From Streptomyces sp. yr375 (lineage in GTDB: Bacteria; Actinomycetota; Actinomycetes; Streptomycetales; Streptomycetaceae): DNA of 64,000 bases. The notes below the pieces were generated by a model that had not been told where the DNA came from, did no database searches, and saw only the letters and a list, made by a program, of their open reading frames with translations. This document shows, piece by piece, positions 25,883 to 34,088 of this stretch; position 1 is the stretch's first letter; each line of letters begins with the position of its first letter. A program made the translations under genes and the position numbers. The stretch is from positions 248,001-312,000 of the forward strand of contig NZ_FOFF01000003.1 in assembly GCF_900110755.1 (NCBI RefSeq). The letters run 5' to 3'.

Positions 25883-28606
25883 ATGAAGGTCAATTTCGCG
25901 AAGTTCGACGGTTCGCTGCCGTACGCGTCCGAGCTGTACGGGGTGTACCAGCCGCTGCTCGGCTGGAAGTCCACCCGGCTGGCCAAGCGGTTCGGGGCGG
26001 CAGGCGACGACCTCAACCGCTCGCTGGCGGCAGCGCTCACCGAGAAGATGCGCCCCTCGTACACCGTGCCGCCCGCATCCGCCACGGCCGCCGGGTCTGC
26101 CGGGTCTGCCGGTGGGGCCGCCGTCGCGGGCCTCACGATCGAGCCGGGCGTCCCGGCCCCGACGGTCGCCTCCGCCGTGCCCCCGGTCCTCGACGGGTTC
26201 GTCGCCCGCGAACTGACGGCCAGACTCCAGGCCGAGGATCTCACCGACCCGACCGTCTGGGACCGGCTCGTCGGCCCGGCGGGGCTGACCGCGCTGCTGG
26301 CGTCCGCCGCGGCGAAGATCACTCAGGGCGGTGTCATCGTCCACGCGCAGGAGGCGGAGGCCGCCGCCGACCCCGCCCTACAGGCGGCGCTGGCCGCCCA
26401 GGAGTCGCGGGTCGCGGGCACCCTCCGGCAGTTGCAGCAGTCCGGGCGGTACGACGTCCTGCACGCGATGTTCGCCGCCGGCGCCCACCAGATCGACGTA
26501 CCGGCGGTCGACGCGCTCGCCGCGCTGCTCGGCCGACGCCCGCCCACCGGCCCCGGGGCGCGCGGCGAGGGCGGTGAGGGGCAGGTGCAGGAGGACTTCA
26601 TCCCGCCGGCCTCGCTCTCCCCGCTCGGGGTCGTCCACCTCTTCCGGCAGTACTTCTTCGAGTTCGACTCCTTCCTCGGCCCCCCGGTCCAGCACATCTG
26701 GCTCAGCCCCGGCTCCAGCGTCGAGCTGATCGAGATCAGCACCCGCCGCACCCTCACCGAGCGGACCACCGAGTCCTCGCTGGAGACCACCGACCGCACC
26801 GAGCAGGAGACCCGCACCGAGGACGAGCTGTCCGCGTCCGTGCGCGAGGAGAACGAGAGCAGCACCAAGTTCGGGGTGAGCCTGGACGCCTCGACGGACG
26901 GCACGATCGGCGTGTTCAACACCCAGGCCACCGCCCGCACGAGCTACGACACCGAGGACTCCCGCAAGCGGGCCAAGGAGCAGACCCACAAGCAACTGCG
27001 GCAGCAGACCATCAAGCTCTCCTCGGAGATCAAGCGCAGTTTCAAGTCGACGTTCAAGACGGTCGTGGAGACCAACGACACCTCCAGCAAGCGGTATCTC
27101 CTGCAGAACACCACCGCCCAGCTCGTCAACTACGAACTGCGCCGCAAGATGCGTCAGGTCGGCGTGCAGGTGCAGGACATCGGCACCCAGATGTGCTGGC
27201 AGACGTACGTCGACCGGCCCGGCGACCAACTCGGCGTCGCCAAGCTGGTGCACATCGCCCAGCCCCCGGAGACCGAGGTCCAGCCCGCCCAGTTGATCCC
27301 GACGCCTGAGGAGTACCAGGAGACCGTCGAGGGCACCTACAAGGGCCCCGACGACGACTACTTCGACACCGCGCTGGACGACCTGCGGCTGTACCCGAAG
27401 AACGGCTACGAGTACAAGAGCCACACGAACGTGCAGTGGATGAGCAGCAACGTGGCGGCGCTGGAGATCACCCAGTTCGGGGCGGGCGTCAGCAGGCTCA
27501 GGCTGCGGATCAAGGGCCACAGCGGGGACGACGGCGAGATGTTCCCGTACCGCTTCACCATCAACTACGGGCCGACCGCCGACTATCGCAAGCAGATCGA
27601 GGACGAGAACAAGAAGCGCCTCGAACACGTCGACCACGAGAAGGAGCGGGTCGCCAAGGAGGCGTTCTACAAGGCGGCGCAGGAGCGGGTGAAGCTGGCC
27701 TCCTCGATCGGGCCGCGCCGGTTCGAGGACCTGCGCGAGGAGGAGCGGATCGTGGTCTACCGCGATCTGGTGCGCCAGCTCTTCAAGAGCGTCGGCCTCA
27801 AGACCCTCCAGCCGCCGGCCCACCATGTGATGGCCGAGCTGGTGCAGAGCCTGTTCGACGTCGACCGGATGCTGTACTTCGTCGCGCCCGAGTGGTGGAT
27901 GCCCAGAAAGCTCGCCGTCAAGGAGGAGTTCGGACTGGGAGCGGGCACCGCGGAGTTCGAGAAGAGCACGGTCGTCACCTGGGGCGAGACCAGCAACGGC
28001 GACGACTACTACATCACCGCCGACTCCGCCCCCGCCCGCCTGGGCAGCTCCCTGGGCTGGCTGCTCCAGCTCGACGGGGACAACCTGCGCAACGCCTTCC
28101 TCAACGCGCCCTGGGTCAAGGCGGTCGTACCGATCCGGCTGGGCCGTGAGTTCGAGGCCCTGGACTGGCTCACCAGCGCGGGCGTCGAGGGCACCGACGG
28201 ACTGGACGACCTGTACGCGGAGGCGCTGCCCGGCGAGCGCGGGCGCATGCTGCTGGTGCTGAAGGCGTACCGGTGGTCCGATCCGGCCCTCACCGCCCGC
28301 TACCGCGATCTGACGCCCGAGCGGTTCACGGTCCACGACGCGATCCGCTACCTGGCGGCGGTGATCTCCGGCGAGTGGGAGAAGTCGCGGGTGAAGGTCA
28401 GCGAACGCCTGCCGGACGGCACTCCGGTCAACTACCTGCCCGCCGACCGGGTCTACGAGCGCGGATTCGACCCGCTGGACAAGGGGTTCGAGGCGGCGGG
28501 GACCGAGCCGTTCACGGTCTTCGACCAGTGGATCGAGGTCATGCCGACCGAACAGATCGTCGCCACCGAGGTCCGGTACGACCCCAAGACCGGGATGCAG
28601 CTCTGA
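25883..28606 (+). CDS. Large uncharacterised protein (907 aa), first gene of an unknown two-gene cassette
   Basis: No family recognised. No signal peptide and no convincing membrane helix. Residues 1-45 are ordered (YGVYQPLLGWKSTRLAKRFG), then comes an Ala/Gly/Pro linker, then a helical part to about 250. A very polar Thr/Glu/Ser-rich block (about 285-345, e.g. LTERTTESSLETTDRTEQET) leads into a long basic helix (RKRAKEQTHKQLRQQTIKLS) and the well-ordered LVNYELRRKMRQVGVQVQDI. A Trp/Cys-bearing MCWQTYVDRPGD follows. From about 575 comes a charged probable coiled coil (RKQIEDENKKRLEHVDHEKE), then an alpha/beta C-terminus. GAGAGGGGAG supports the ATG. One base separates it from the next gene. 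A structural or delivery role is possible but unproven. Confidence 0.8.
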   Translation: MKVNFAKFDGSLPYASELYGVYQPLLGWKSTRLAKRFGAAGDDLNRSLAAALTEKMRPSYTVPPASATAAGSAGSAGGAAVAGLTIEPGVPAPTVASAVPPVLDGFVARELTARLQAEDLTDPTVWDRLVGPAGLTALLASAAAKITQGGVIVHAQEAEAAADPALQAALAAQESRVAGTLRQLQQSGRYDVLHAMFAAGAHQIDVPAVDALAALLGRRPPTGPGARGEGGEGQVQEDFIPPASLSPLGVVHLFRQYFFEFDSFLGPPVQHIWLSPGSSVELIEISTRRTLTERTTESSLETTDRTEQETRTEDELSASVREENESSTKFGVSLDASTDGTIGVFNTQATARTSYDTEDSRKRAKEQTHKQLRQQTIKLSSEIKRSFKSTFKTVVETNDTSSKRYLLQNTTAQLVNYELRRKMRQVGVQVQDIGTQMCWQTYVDRPGDQLGVAKLVHIAQPPETEVQPAQLIPTPEEYQETVEGTYKGPDDDYFDTALDDLRLYPKNGYEYKSHTNVQWMSSNVAALEITQFGAGVSRLRLRIKGHSGDDGEMFPYRFTINYGPTADYRKQIEDENKKRLEHVDHEKERVAKEAFYKAAQERVKLASSIGPRRFEDLREEERIVVYRDLVRQLFKSVGLKTLQPPAHHVMAELVQSLFDVDRMLYFVAPEWWMPRKLAVKEEFGLGAGTAEFEKSTVVTWGETSNGDDYYITADSAPARLGSSLGWLLQLDGDNLRNAFLNAPWVKAVVPIRLGREFEALDWLTSAGVEGTDGLDDLYAEALPGERGRMLLVLKAYRWSDPALTARYRDLTPERFTVHDAIRYLAAVISGEWEKSRVKVSERLPDGTPVNYLPADRVYERGFDPLDKGFEAAGTEPFTVFDQWIEVMPTEQIVATEVRYDPKTGMQL

Positions 28607-28607
28607 C

Positions 28608-30536
28608 ATGCCGGACCGGCTGATCCTCACGCTCCTGGACGTCCCCGGACAGCCACCGGCCGGGGAGGCGCGGGTGGTGGTCGAGTGGACCGACCCGCCC
28701 GGCGTCCCGCCGTCCCCGCTGCCCCGGTCGCTCACGGTCACCGTCCCCGCCGGGCGGCCCGCCGTCCTCGGGCCCTTCCCGGACGGCTGGACGCGGATCG
28801 CGGTGCGGGTCACGCACCCCGACTACGCCCCGGAAGCGGTGACGCTCACCGCCCGCCCGCGGCCTGGTCCGCCCACCGGGCCGCCGCCCCCGGTCCACTG
28901 GGACAACCGGGGCGCGGCCGTGCTCCGCACCGGCGACGACCTCCGGCTCACCCTGGAACTGGGCCGGATCCGGCAGGCCCCGCTCGCCGAACCGCCCCCG
29001 CCGGGGACCAGGCCGACCGGAGAGCCCGCCGGCGTCTTCTTCACCGAGGGCTCGGGGCTGCCCCGCCGCTACTACCGGCTGAACGTGCGGGTGCCGCCCG
29101 AACCGCGCCCGCGCTGGCTGAACGAGACCAGGATCCGCACGCTCGTCGACACACCGGCCACGACCGGCCCGACAGGCGCGGGCACCGGCAGCGGCGGTCC
29201 CGGCACCGGTTCGGGACCGGGCTCGGGCTCGGCTTCCGGTGGGGGCGGCGGCGGAGCGCCCACCTCGCTCGGCGACACGGCGCAGGACGGCTGGGCGCGG
29301 TTCTCCTCCGTCGAGACGCCCGTCGCCCTCGACCGCACGGGCGGCTTCCTCTGGCTGGAGTACGGCGGCGTGTCCGGCGAGCGGCCCGGCGACCCGCGCT
29401 TCCTGGTGGCCGTCTGGGCGCCGCAGCTCACCGCCCGCCTCACGGGCCGGGCCCTCGACGCGGTCTGCTTCTTCTCACCGAGCACGGCGACGCTCGGCTA
29501 CCCCCGCACCACGTACCCGTTCCGCACGGGGTATCCGTACGTGGTGACGCCGGGCGGTGTGGCGGCCGGTACGATCCCCGCCCAGCCGTACGTCGGCCTC
29601 GGCTACCGCTATCTGATGACGCAGTCCTGCTTCATCCAGGCGCAGCACGTCTCCCGGCGTCCCGCCGTCCTGGTGATGCCGATCTTCCCGGCCCCGGCCG
29701 AGGACAAGGACAAGGAGCGGAACAAGGAGAACGCGCGGCACGCCTGGCAGCCGTTCAACTCCCAGGAGGGGATGCACCGGCTGCTGCTCGAAGTGGTGCA
29801 CTTCCTGCACCGGTTCGGGTACGGGCGCGCCGGCTCGACCGGAGCCGGGGACGACTTCTCCGCGTGGCAGGGGAGCAGCGCGCCGGTCGGCGCCCTGCCG
29901 CCGCTGCCCCGGCCGTCCTGGTCGTCCCCGGTGGTGGAGCGGCCGCCCGAGCTGCGCAATGTCACGGTGGCGGCGTTCAGCGGCGGGCTCTCGGGGGCGT
30001 TCCCGCTGTTCGCCCGCCCGAAGATCTCGCTGCCGCGCTACTACCCGCCGGCACTCTTCGGCGCGGACGGCTTCTCCGACGTCTGGCGCGAGTGGTGGGA
30101 CGTCGACTGCGACCTCGACGCGGCCCGCACCGGCGTCCGCACCCCGGACTACGAGCGGGCGCTGCTGACCTGGTTCGACGGCCGCAGCGGGGACCGGGAC
30201 CGACGGGTCCGGCTCTACCACTCCCAGTTCACGGCCGGGACGAGACCGGGCGACCAGCTCTTCGCCGGGCTGGCCAAGCGCAGGCACACCGTGACGAAGG
30301 GCCATGCGCCGGGGATCGCCGAGGAGTGGCGTGATCCGGACGGCCGCTGGTCGGCCGCCTTCTACCGGGACGGGCTGCTCCTCGCCACCTCCCGCCCCGA
30401 GGGCGTGCTTCCGGCGTTCCCCCTGGTCACCGACGGCGGCGACTCGGGCAACCTGGCGGGGCGCGCGGTGCTGACCCACCTCTTCACCACCGCCATCGCC
30501 TTCGGCCACGCCTCCACCCTGCGCGCGAACGACTGA
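28608..30536 (+). CDS. Uncharacterised protein (642 aa), second gene of the cassette; possible alpha/beta-hydrolase-like core
   Basis: No family recognised. Residues 1-130 look like a beta-sandwich (carboxypeptidase-regulatory-like wording GPFPDGWTRIAVRVTHPDY). A Gly/Ser linker (about 185-220) follows. The remaining 420 residues contain AVLVMPIFPAP, LLLEVVHFLHRFGYG and then NVTVAAFSGGLSGAFPLFA, which together recall a hydrolase strand, a helix and a serine nucleophile elbow (F-S-G-G rather than GxSxG). RVRLYHSQFTAG and the late AFGHAST could supply later catalytic elements. This is inference from wording only. The ATG lies one base after the upstream stop, so the two products are made together and probably work together. 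Confidence 0.78.
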   Translation: MPDRLILTLLDVPGQPPAGEARVVVEWTDPPGVPPSPLPRSLTVTVPAGRPAVLGPFPDGWTRIAVRVTHPDYAPEAVTLTARPRPGPPTGPPPPVHWDNRGAAVLRTGDDLRLTLELGRIRQAPLAEPPPPGTRPTGEPAGVFFTEGSGLPRRYYRLNVRVPPEPRPRWLNETRIRTLVDTPATTGPTGAGTGSGGPGTGSGPGSGSASGGGGGGAPTSLGDTAQDGWARFSSVETPVALDRTGGFLWLEYGGVSGERPGDPRFLVAVWAPQLTARLTGRALDAVCFFSPSTATLGYPRTTYPFRTGYPYVVTPGGVAAGTIPAQPYVGLGYRYLMTQSCFIQAQHVSRRPAVLVMPIFPAPAEDKDKERNKENARHAWQPFNSQEGMHRLLLEVVHFLHRFGYGRAGSTGAGDDFSAWQGSSAPVGALPPLPRPSWSSPVVERPPELRNVTVAAFSGGLSGAFPLFARPKISLPRYYPPALFGADGFSDVWREWWDVDCDLDAARTGVRTPDYERALLTWFDGRSGDRDRRVRLYHSQFTAGTRPGDQLFAGLAKRRHTVTKGHAPGIAEEWRDPDGRWSAAFYRDGLLLATSRPEGVLPAFPLVTDGGDSGNLAGRAVLTHLFTTAIAFGHASTLRAND

Positions 30537-30598
30537 ACCCCGGGGGCGGCATGCGAAGGGCCAGGACGCACGGCACGCACCCGGGGGTGCACAGCGCT

Positions 30599-30900
30599 CA
30601 CCCGGCCCCGGCGCTCACTCGGGCCGACCCTCCGGCTGCCATCCCAGGGCCCGCGAGATCCCCCGGGCCGCGAGCCGTACCGCCGGTACCAGCACTGGGA
30701 CGGTCGCGCCGGCGTGCGGGACGACGACCGACACGGCGGCCACCACCGCCACCCGGCCCCGGCGCTCACTCGGGCCGGCCCTCCGGCTGCCAGCCCAGGG
30801 CCCGTGAGATCCCCCGGGCGGCGAGCCGTACCGCCGGTACCAGCACTGGGACGGTCGCGCCGGCGTGCGGGACGACGACCGACACGGCGGCCACCACCGC
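30599..30900. repeat. 151-bp tandem duplication of the iclR 3' end
   Basis: Units 30599-30749 and 30750-30900 differ at about four positions. The right unit contains the last 44 codons and stop of the IclR gene; the left unit is a non-coding second copy downstream of that stop. This fills most of the 229-base gap after the 642-residue gene. Confidence 0.9.
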
Positions 30901-31524
30901 GCCGCCCGGACCGCGCACCGGAGCGGCCACCGACAGGGCGTCCGCCGTGACCTGACGGCTGCTCACCGCGACGCCCGTGCGCCGTACTTCGGCCAGTACC
31001 CGGCGCAACCGCGCGGGATCGGTGATGGTGTGAGCGGTGTAGGACGCCAACGGCCCGGCGCAGTAGGCCTCTTGGAGTTCGGCGTCGCCGTGTGCGAGGA
31101 GCGCGAGGCCGACGCCGGTGACGTGCAGCGGCCAGCGGGCGCCCACCCGGATGTGCACGCCGACCGCCGAACGCCCCGACAGCCACTCGGTGTATACGAC
31201 CTCGGAGCCGTCCCGCACCGCCAACTGCACGTTCTCGTGCGTGGCTTCGTACAGGTCCTCCAGGTAGGGCAGCGCCACCTGGCGCAGCGCCAGACCGCGC
31301 GGTGCCAGCGCCGCGACCTCCCACAGCCGCAGCCCCACGTGGTAGACGCCGGACGCGTCCCGCTCCAGGGCGCCCCACTCGGTCAGCGCGGCCACCAGCC
31401 GGTGCGCGGTGGAGAGGGTCAGCCCGGCGCGGCGGCCGATGTCGGTGAGGGACAGCGCGGGGTGCGTGTGGTCGAACGCGGCGAGCACGGCCAGCAGCCG
31501 GTCCGGCGCGGAACGTGAGGTCAT
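30766..31524 (-). CDS. IclR-family transcriptional regulator
   Basis: 252 residues. N-terminal winged HTH (LLAVLAAFDHTHPALSLTDI, then TLSTAHRLVAALTEWG) and the IclR effector domain (LPYLEDLYEATHENVQLAV, YTEWLSGRSAVGVHIRVG, GRPLHVTG-type block). Typical regulators of aromatic or organic-acid catabolism. The ATG beginning TSRSAPDRLL is chosen over a longer frame lacking family residues. It lies beside, and on the same strand as, the MarR gene. Both probably control the SDR/ligase operon that is divergent from MarR. Confidence 0.88.
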   Translation of the reverse strand: MTSRSAPDRLLAVLAAFDHTHPALSLTDIGRRAGLTLSTAHRLVAALTEWGALERDASGVYHVGLRLWEVAALAPRGLALRQVALPYLEDLYEATHENVQLAVRDGSEVVYTEWLSGRSAVGVHIRVGARWPLHVTGVGLALLAHGDAELQEAYCAGPLASYTAHTITDPARLRRVLAEVRRTGVAVSSRQVTADALSVAAPVRGPGGAVVAAVSVVVPHAGATVPVLVPAVRLAARGISRALGWQPEGRPE

Positions 31525-31558
31525 GGCGGGCCCCGTCTCTCGGGTGCTGCTCGCCGCG

Positions 31559-32086
31559 TCAGGCGAGTCCGTCCCCGGCGATCCGCAGCAGCAGCGTGTG
31601 CAGTGTCTCGCGCTCGGCCGCATCGAGCGGGTCGAGCAGGTCGTTCGACACCCGCAGGCCCCCCGTGTCGGTGCCGCGCAGGAAGGCGCGGCCGTCCTCG
31701 GTGAGGACGACGATACGGCTGCGGCGGTCGTCCGGGGCCGGGCGGCGCTCGGCGAAGCCCAGCTTCTCCAGGTCGTCGACCAGGCCGACGATCGCGCTCG
31801 GGTCGTAGCCCAGCCGGGTGCTCAGCTCGCGCTGGAGGGCGCCCTCGGAGGTGGCGAGGAAGCGCAGCACGGCGTAGTGCCGCAGGCGCAGCCCCGACTC
31901 CTGGAGGAAGGTGTTGAAGAGCTGACCCGAGCGCAGCCCCAGACGGTAGAGGAGGTAGCCCGTGTCCGCGTGCAGGTCGCGCATCCACGGCTCGTCCGAG
32001 TCGATCGGGGCGGCGTTCACTGCGTTGTCCTGGCGGGCGATGGCGGGCTCCCTGAGGTCGGTCCCCTTCCGGGGGTGGTTCGTCAT
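31559..32086 (-). CDS. MarR-family transcriptional regulator
   Basis: 175 residues from the ATG that follows the promoter region. Winged helix: LRLRHYAVLRFLATSEGALQ, then LSTRLGYDPSAIVGLVDDLE and the wing RRPAPDDRRSRIVVLTEDG. Divergent from the SDR operon across a 185-base, unusually A/T-rich spacer, so probably its repressor, released by an aromatic acid or CoA thioester as in HcaR/CouR-type regulators. The ligand class is inferred. Confidence 0.88.
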   Translation of the reverse strand: MTNHPRKGTDLREPAIARQDNAVNAAPIDSDEPWMRDLHADTGYLLYRLGLRSGQLFNTFLQESGLRLRHYAVLRFLATSEGALQRELSTRLGYDPSAIVGLVDDLEKLGFAERRPAPDDRRSRIVVLTEDGRAFLRGTDTGGLRVSNDLLDPLDAAERETLHTLLLRIAGDGLA

Positions 32087-32155
32087 GTTACGGAGGCGGT
32101 GTGTCGCATTCCGAGGTGGTTCGCAGTACGGATTCCAGCATGACGCACCCCATAG

Positions 32156-32188
32156 GTCGACAACAACTATTGACGACGACAATTATTG
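32156..32188. promoter_or_regulatory. A/T-rich divergent promoter with a direct repeat
   Basis: CGACAACAACTATTG is followed immediately (offset about 16) by CGACGACAATTATTG, two near-identical 15-base copies. They sit in the only strongly A/T-rich stretch between marR and the SDR gene, and are candidate regulator half-sites or overlapping promoters. Confidence 0.45.
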
Positions 32189-32205
32189 CTCTTAGCTTCG
32201 ATCTC

Positions 32206-32257
32206 GCAGCCGCACCCCACGTGAGCCGCACCCCGTATGTGAGCCGCACCCCCATGT
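32206..32257 (+). repeat. Three tandem 17-18-base repeats in the SDR leader
   Basis: Units of the form GAGCCGCACCCC-n-TGT at about 32206-32222, 32223-32240 and 32241-32257, just before the GAAGGGA ribosome site of the SDR gene. Probably slippage; could change leader length. Confidence 0.7.
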
Positions 32258-32271
32258 GAAGGGACATCGTC

Positions 32272-33189
32272 GTGCCCAGCATCGATCTCACCGGCAAGGT
32301 CGCCGTCGTCACCGGCAGCGGCCGGGGCCTCGGCCTCGCCTACGCGCACGCCCTGGCCGCCCACGGCGCCTCCGTGGTCGTCAACGACGTCGACGAGGCG
32401 GTCGCCGAGCAGGCCGTGAAGTCCATCACCGCCGCCGGTGGCAAGGCCGTCGCCGAAGTCGTCCCGGTCGGCACGACCGAGGCCGCCGAGCGGCTGGTGA
32501 ACCGGGCCGTGGAGGAGTTCGGGCGGCTCGACATCCTGGTCACCAACGCGGGCATCCTGCGTGACAAGGTGCTGTGGAAGATGACCGACGACGACTTCGA
32601 CGCGGTGATCACCACCCACCTCAAGGGCACCTTCACCTGCGCCCGCGCCGCCGCCGTCCGGATGCGCGAGCAGGGCGAGGGCGGCACGCTGATCCTCGTC
32701 GGTTCCCCGGCCGGCCAGCGCGGCAACTTCGGCCAGACGAACTACGCCGCCGCCAAGGCCGGCATCGCCGCCTTCGCCCGCACCTGGTCCATGGAGCTGG
32801 GCCGGGCCGGCATCACCGTCAACGCGATCGTCCCGGTCGCCGCCACCGCGATGACCGAGACCATCCCCGCCTTCGCGCCCTACATCGAGGCCCTGAAGAA
32901 CGGCGTGGCGTTCCCGGACTTCCTGCGCAAGGGCGAGGGCTTCGGCACCCCCGAGGACTGCGCGGCCCTCGTGCCCTTCCTGGCCTCCGAGGCCGCCCGG
33001 TCCATCACCGGACAGGCCATCGGCATCGGCGGCGACAAGGTGGCACTCTGGTCGCATCCGCAGGAGGTCCGCGCGGCCTACGCCGACGGCGGCTGGACCC
33101 CCGAGACCCTGGCCGACGTCTTCCCCACCTCGGTCGGCGCCGAACTCCAGACGGTCGGCATCCCGGCCCCCAAGTTCCCGGAGGCGTGA
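32272..33189 (+). CDS. Short-chain dehydrogenase, 3-hydroxyacyl-CoA dehydrogenase-like
   Basis: 305 residues; GTG with GAAGGGA before it. TGxxxGLG cofactor motif VVTGSGRGLGLAYAHAL, NAGILRDKVLWKM, catalytic Ser in LVGSPAGQRG, and YAAAK. The NAGILRD wording and the C-terminal extension (to about 300) resemble the dehydrogenase unit of peroxisomal multifunctional enzyme type 2. That suits beta-oxidation of a CoA ester rather than sugar reduction. First gene of a tight operon (2 bases to the next). Confidence 0.86.
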   Translation: MPSIDLTGKVAVVTGSGRGLGLAYAHALAAHGASVVVNDVDEAVAEQAVKSITAAGGKAVAEVVPVGTTEAAERLVNRAVEEFGRLDILVTNAGILRDKVLWKMTDDDFDAVITTHLKGTFTCARAAAVRMREQGEGGTLILVGSPAGQRGNFGQTNYAAAKAGIAAFARTWSMELGRAGITVNAIVPVAATAMTETIPAFAPYIEALKNGVAFPDFLRKGEGFGTPEDCAALVPFLASEAARSITGQAIGIGGDKVALWSHPQEVRAAYADGGWTPETLADVFPTSVGAELQTVGIPAPKFPEA

Positions 33190-33191
33190 CC

Positions 33192-34076
33192 ATGGCGACC
33201 CTCAACGTCGAGGAACTCGTCGCGATAGACGTCCACACCCACGCGGAGGTGTCCTCCAAGGGCCACTCCTCGCTGGACGACGACCTGCACGACGCGTCCT
33301 CCGCCTACTTCAAGGTCGAGGGCAAGCGGAAGCCGACCCTGGAGGAGACGGCCGCCTACTACCGGGAGCGGAAGATGGCCGCCGTGATCTTCACGGTGGA
33401 CGCCGAGTCCGCGACCGGCACGGCCCCGGTGCCCAACGAGGAGGTCGCCGAGGCCGCCGCCGCCAACGCCGACGTCCTCATCCCCTTCGCCTCCATCGAC
33501 CCCTTCCGGGGCAAGGCGGGCGTCAGGCAGGCCCGCCGCCTGGTCGAGGAGTACGGGGTGAAGGGCTTCAAGTTCCACCCCAGCATCCAGGGCTTCTTCC
33601 CCAACGACCGCTCGGTCGCGTACGACCTGTACGAGGTGATCGAGGAGACGGGGACCATCGCCCTGTTCCACACCGGCCAGACCGGCATCGGCGCGGGCGT
33701 GCCGGGCGGCGGCGGGATCCGGCTGAAGTACAGCAACCCGCTGCACGTGGACGACGTGGCGGCCGACTTCCCGCACCTCAAGATCATCCTGGCGCATCCG
33801 TCGTTCCCCTGGCAGGACGAGGCGCTCGCCGTCGCCACCCACAAGCCGGGTGTGCACATCGACCTGTCCGGCTGGTCGCCGAAGTACTTCCCGCCGCAGC
33901 TCGTGCAGTACGCCAACACGCTGCTCAAGGACAAGGTCCTCTTCGGCTCCGACTACCCCGTCCTCACCCCCGACCGCTGGCTCGCCGACTTCGACAAGCT
34001 GACGATCAAGGACGAGGTCAAGCCGAAGATCCTCAAGGACAACGCCGCCCGTCTGCTCGGACTGACCACACCGTAA
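33192..34076 (+). CDS. Amidohydrolase-family metal-dependent hydrolase/decarboxylase (ACMSD-like)
   Basis: 294 residues. Metal-binding DVHTH near residue 15, KGFKFHPSIQGF, ALFHTGQTG, ILAHPSFPWQDEAL, and LFGSDYPVLTP with the catalytic aspartate. These positions match the amidohydrolase_2 family that includes aminocarboxymuconate- and gamma-resorcylate-type decarboxylases and hydratases. The operon neighbours act on CoA esters, so it may open or decarboxylate the ring or chain product. The exact reaction is unknown. Confidence 0.86.
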   Translation: MATLNVEELVAIDVHTHAEVSSKGHSSLDDDLHDASSAYFKVEGKRKPTLEETAAYYRERKMAAVIFTVDAESATGTAPVPNEEVAEAAAANADVLIPFASIDPFRGKAGVRQARRLVEEYGVKGFKFHPSIQGFFPNDRSVAYDLYEVIEETGTIALFHTGQTGIGAGVPGGGGIRLKYSNPLHVDDVAADFPHLKIILAHPSFPWQDEALAVATHKPGVHIDLSGWSPKYFPPQLVQYANTLLKDKVLFGSDYPVLTPDRWLADFDKLTIKDEVKPKILKDNAARLLGLTTP

Positions 34077-34088
34077 GGGGCGTCGAAG

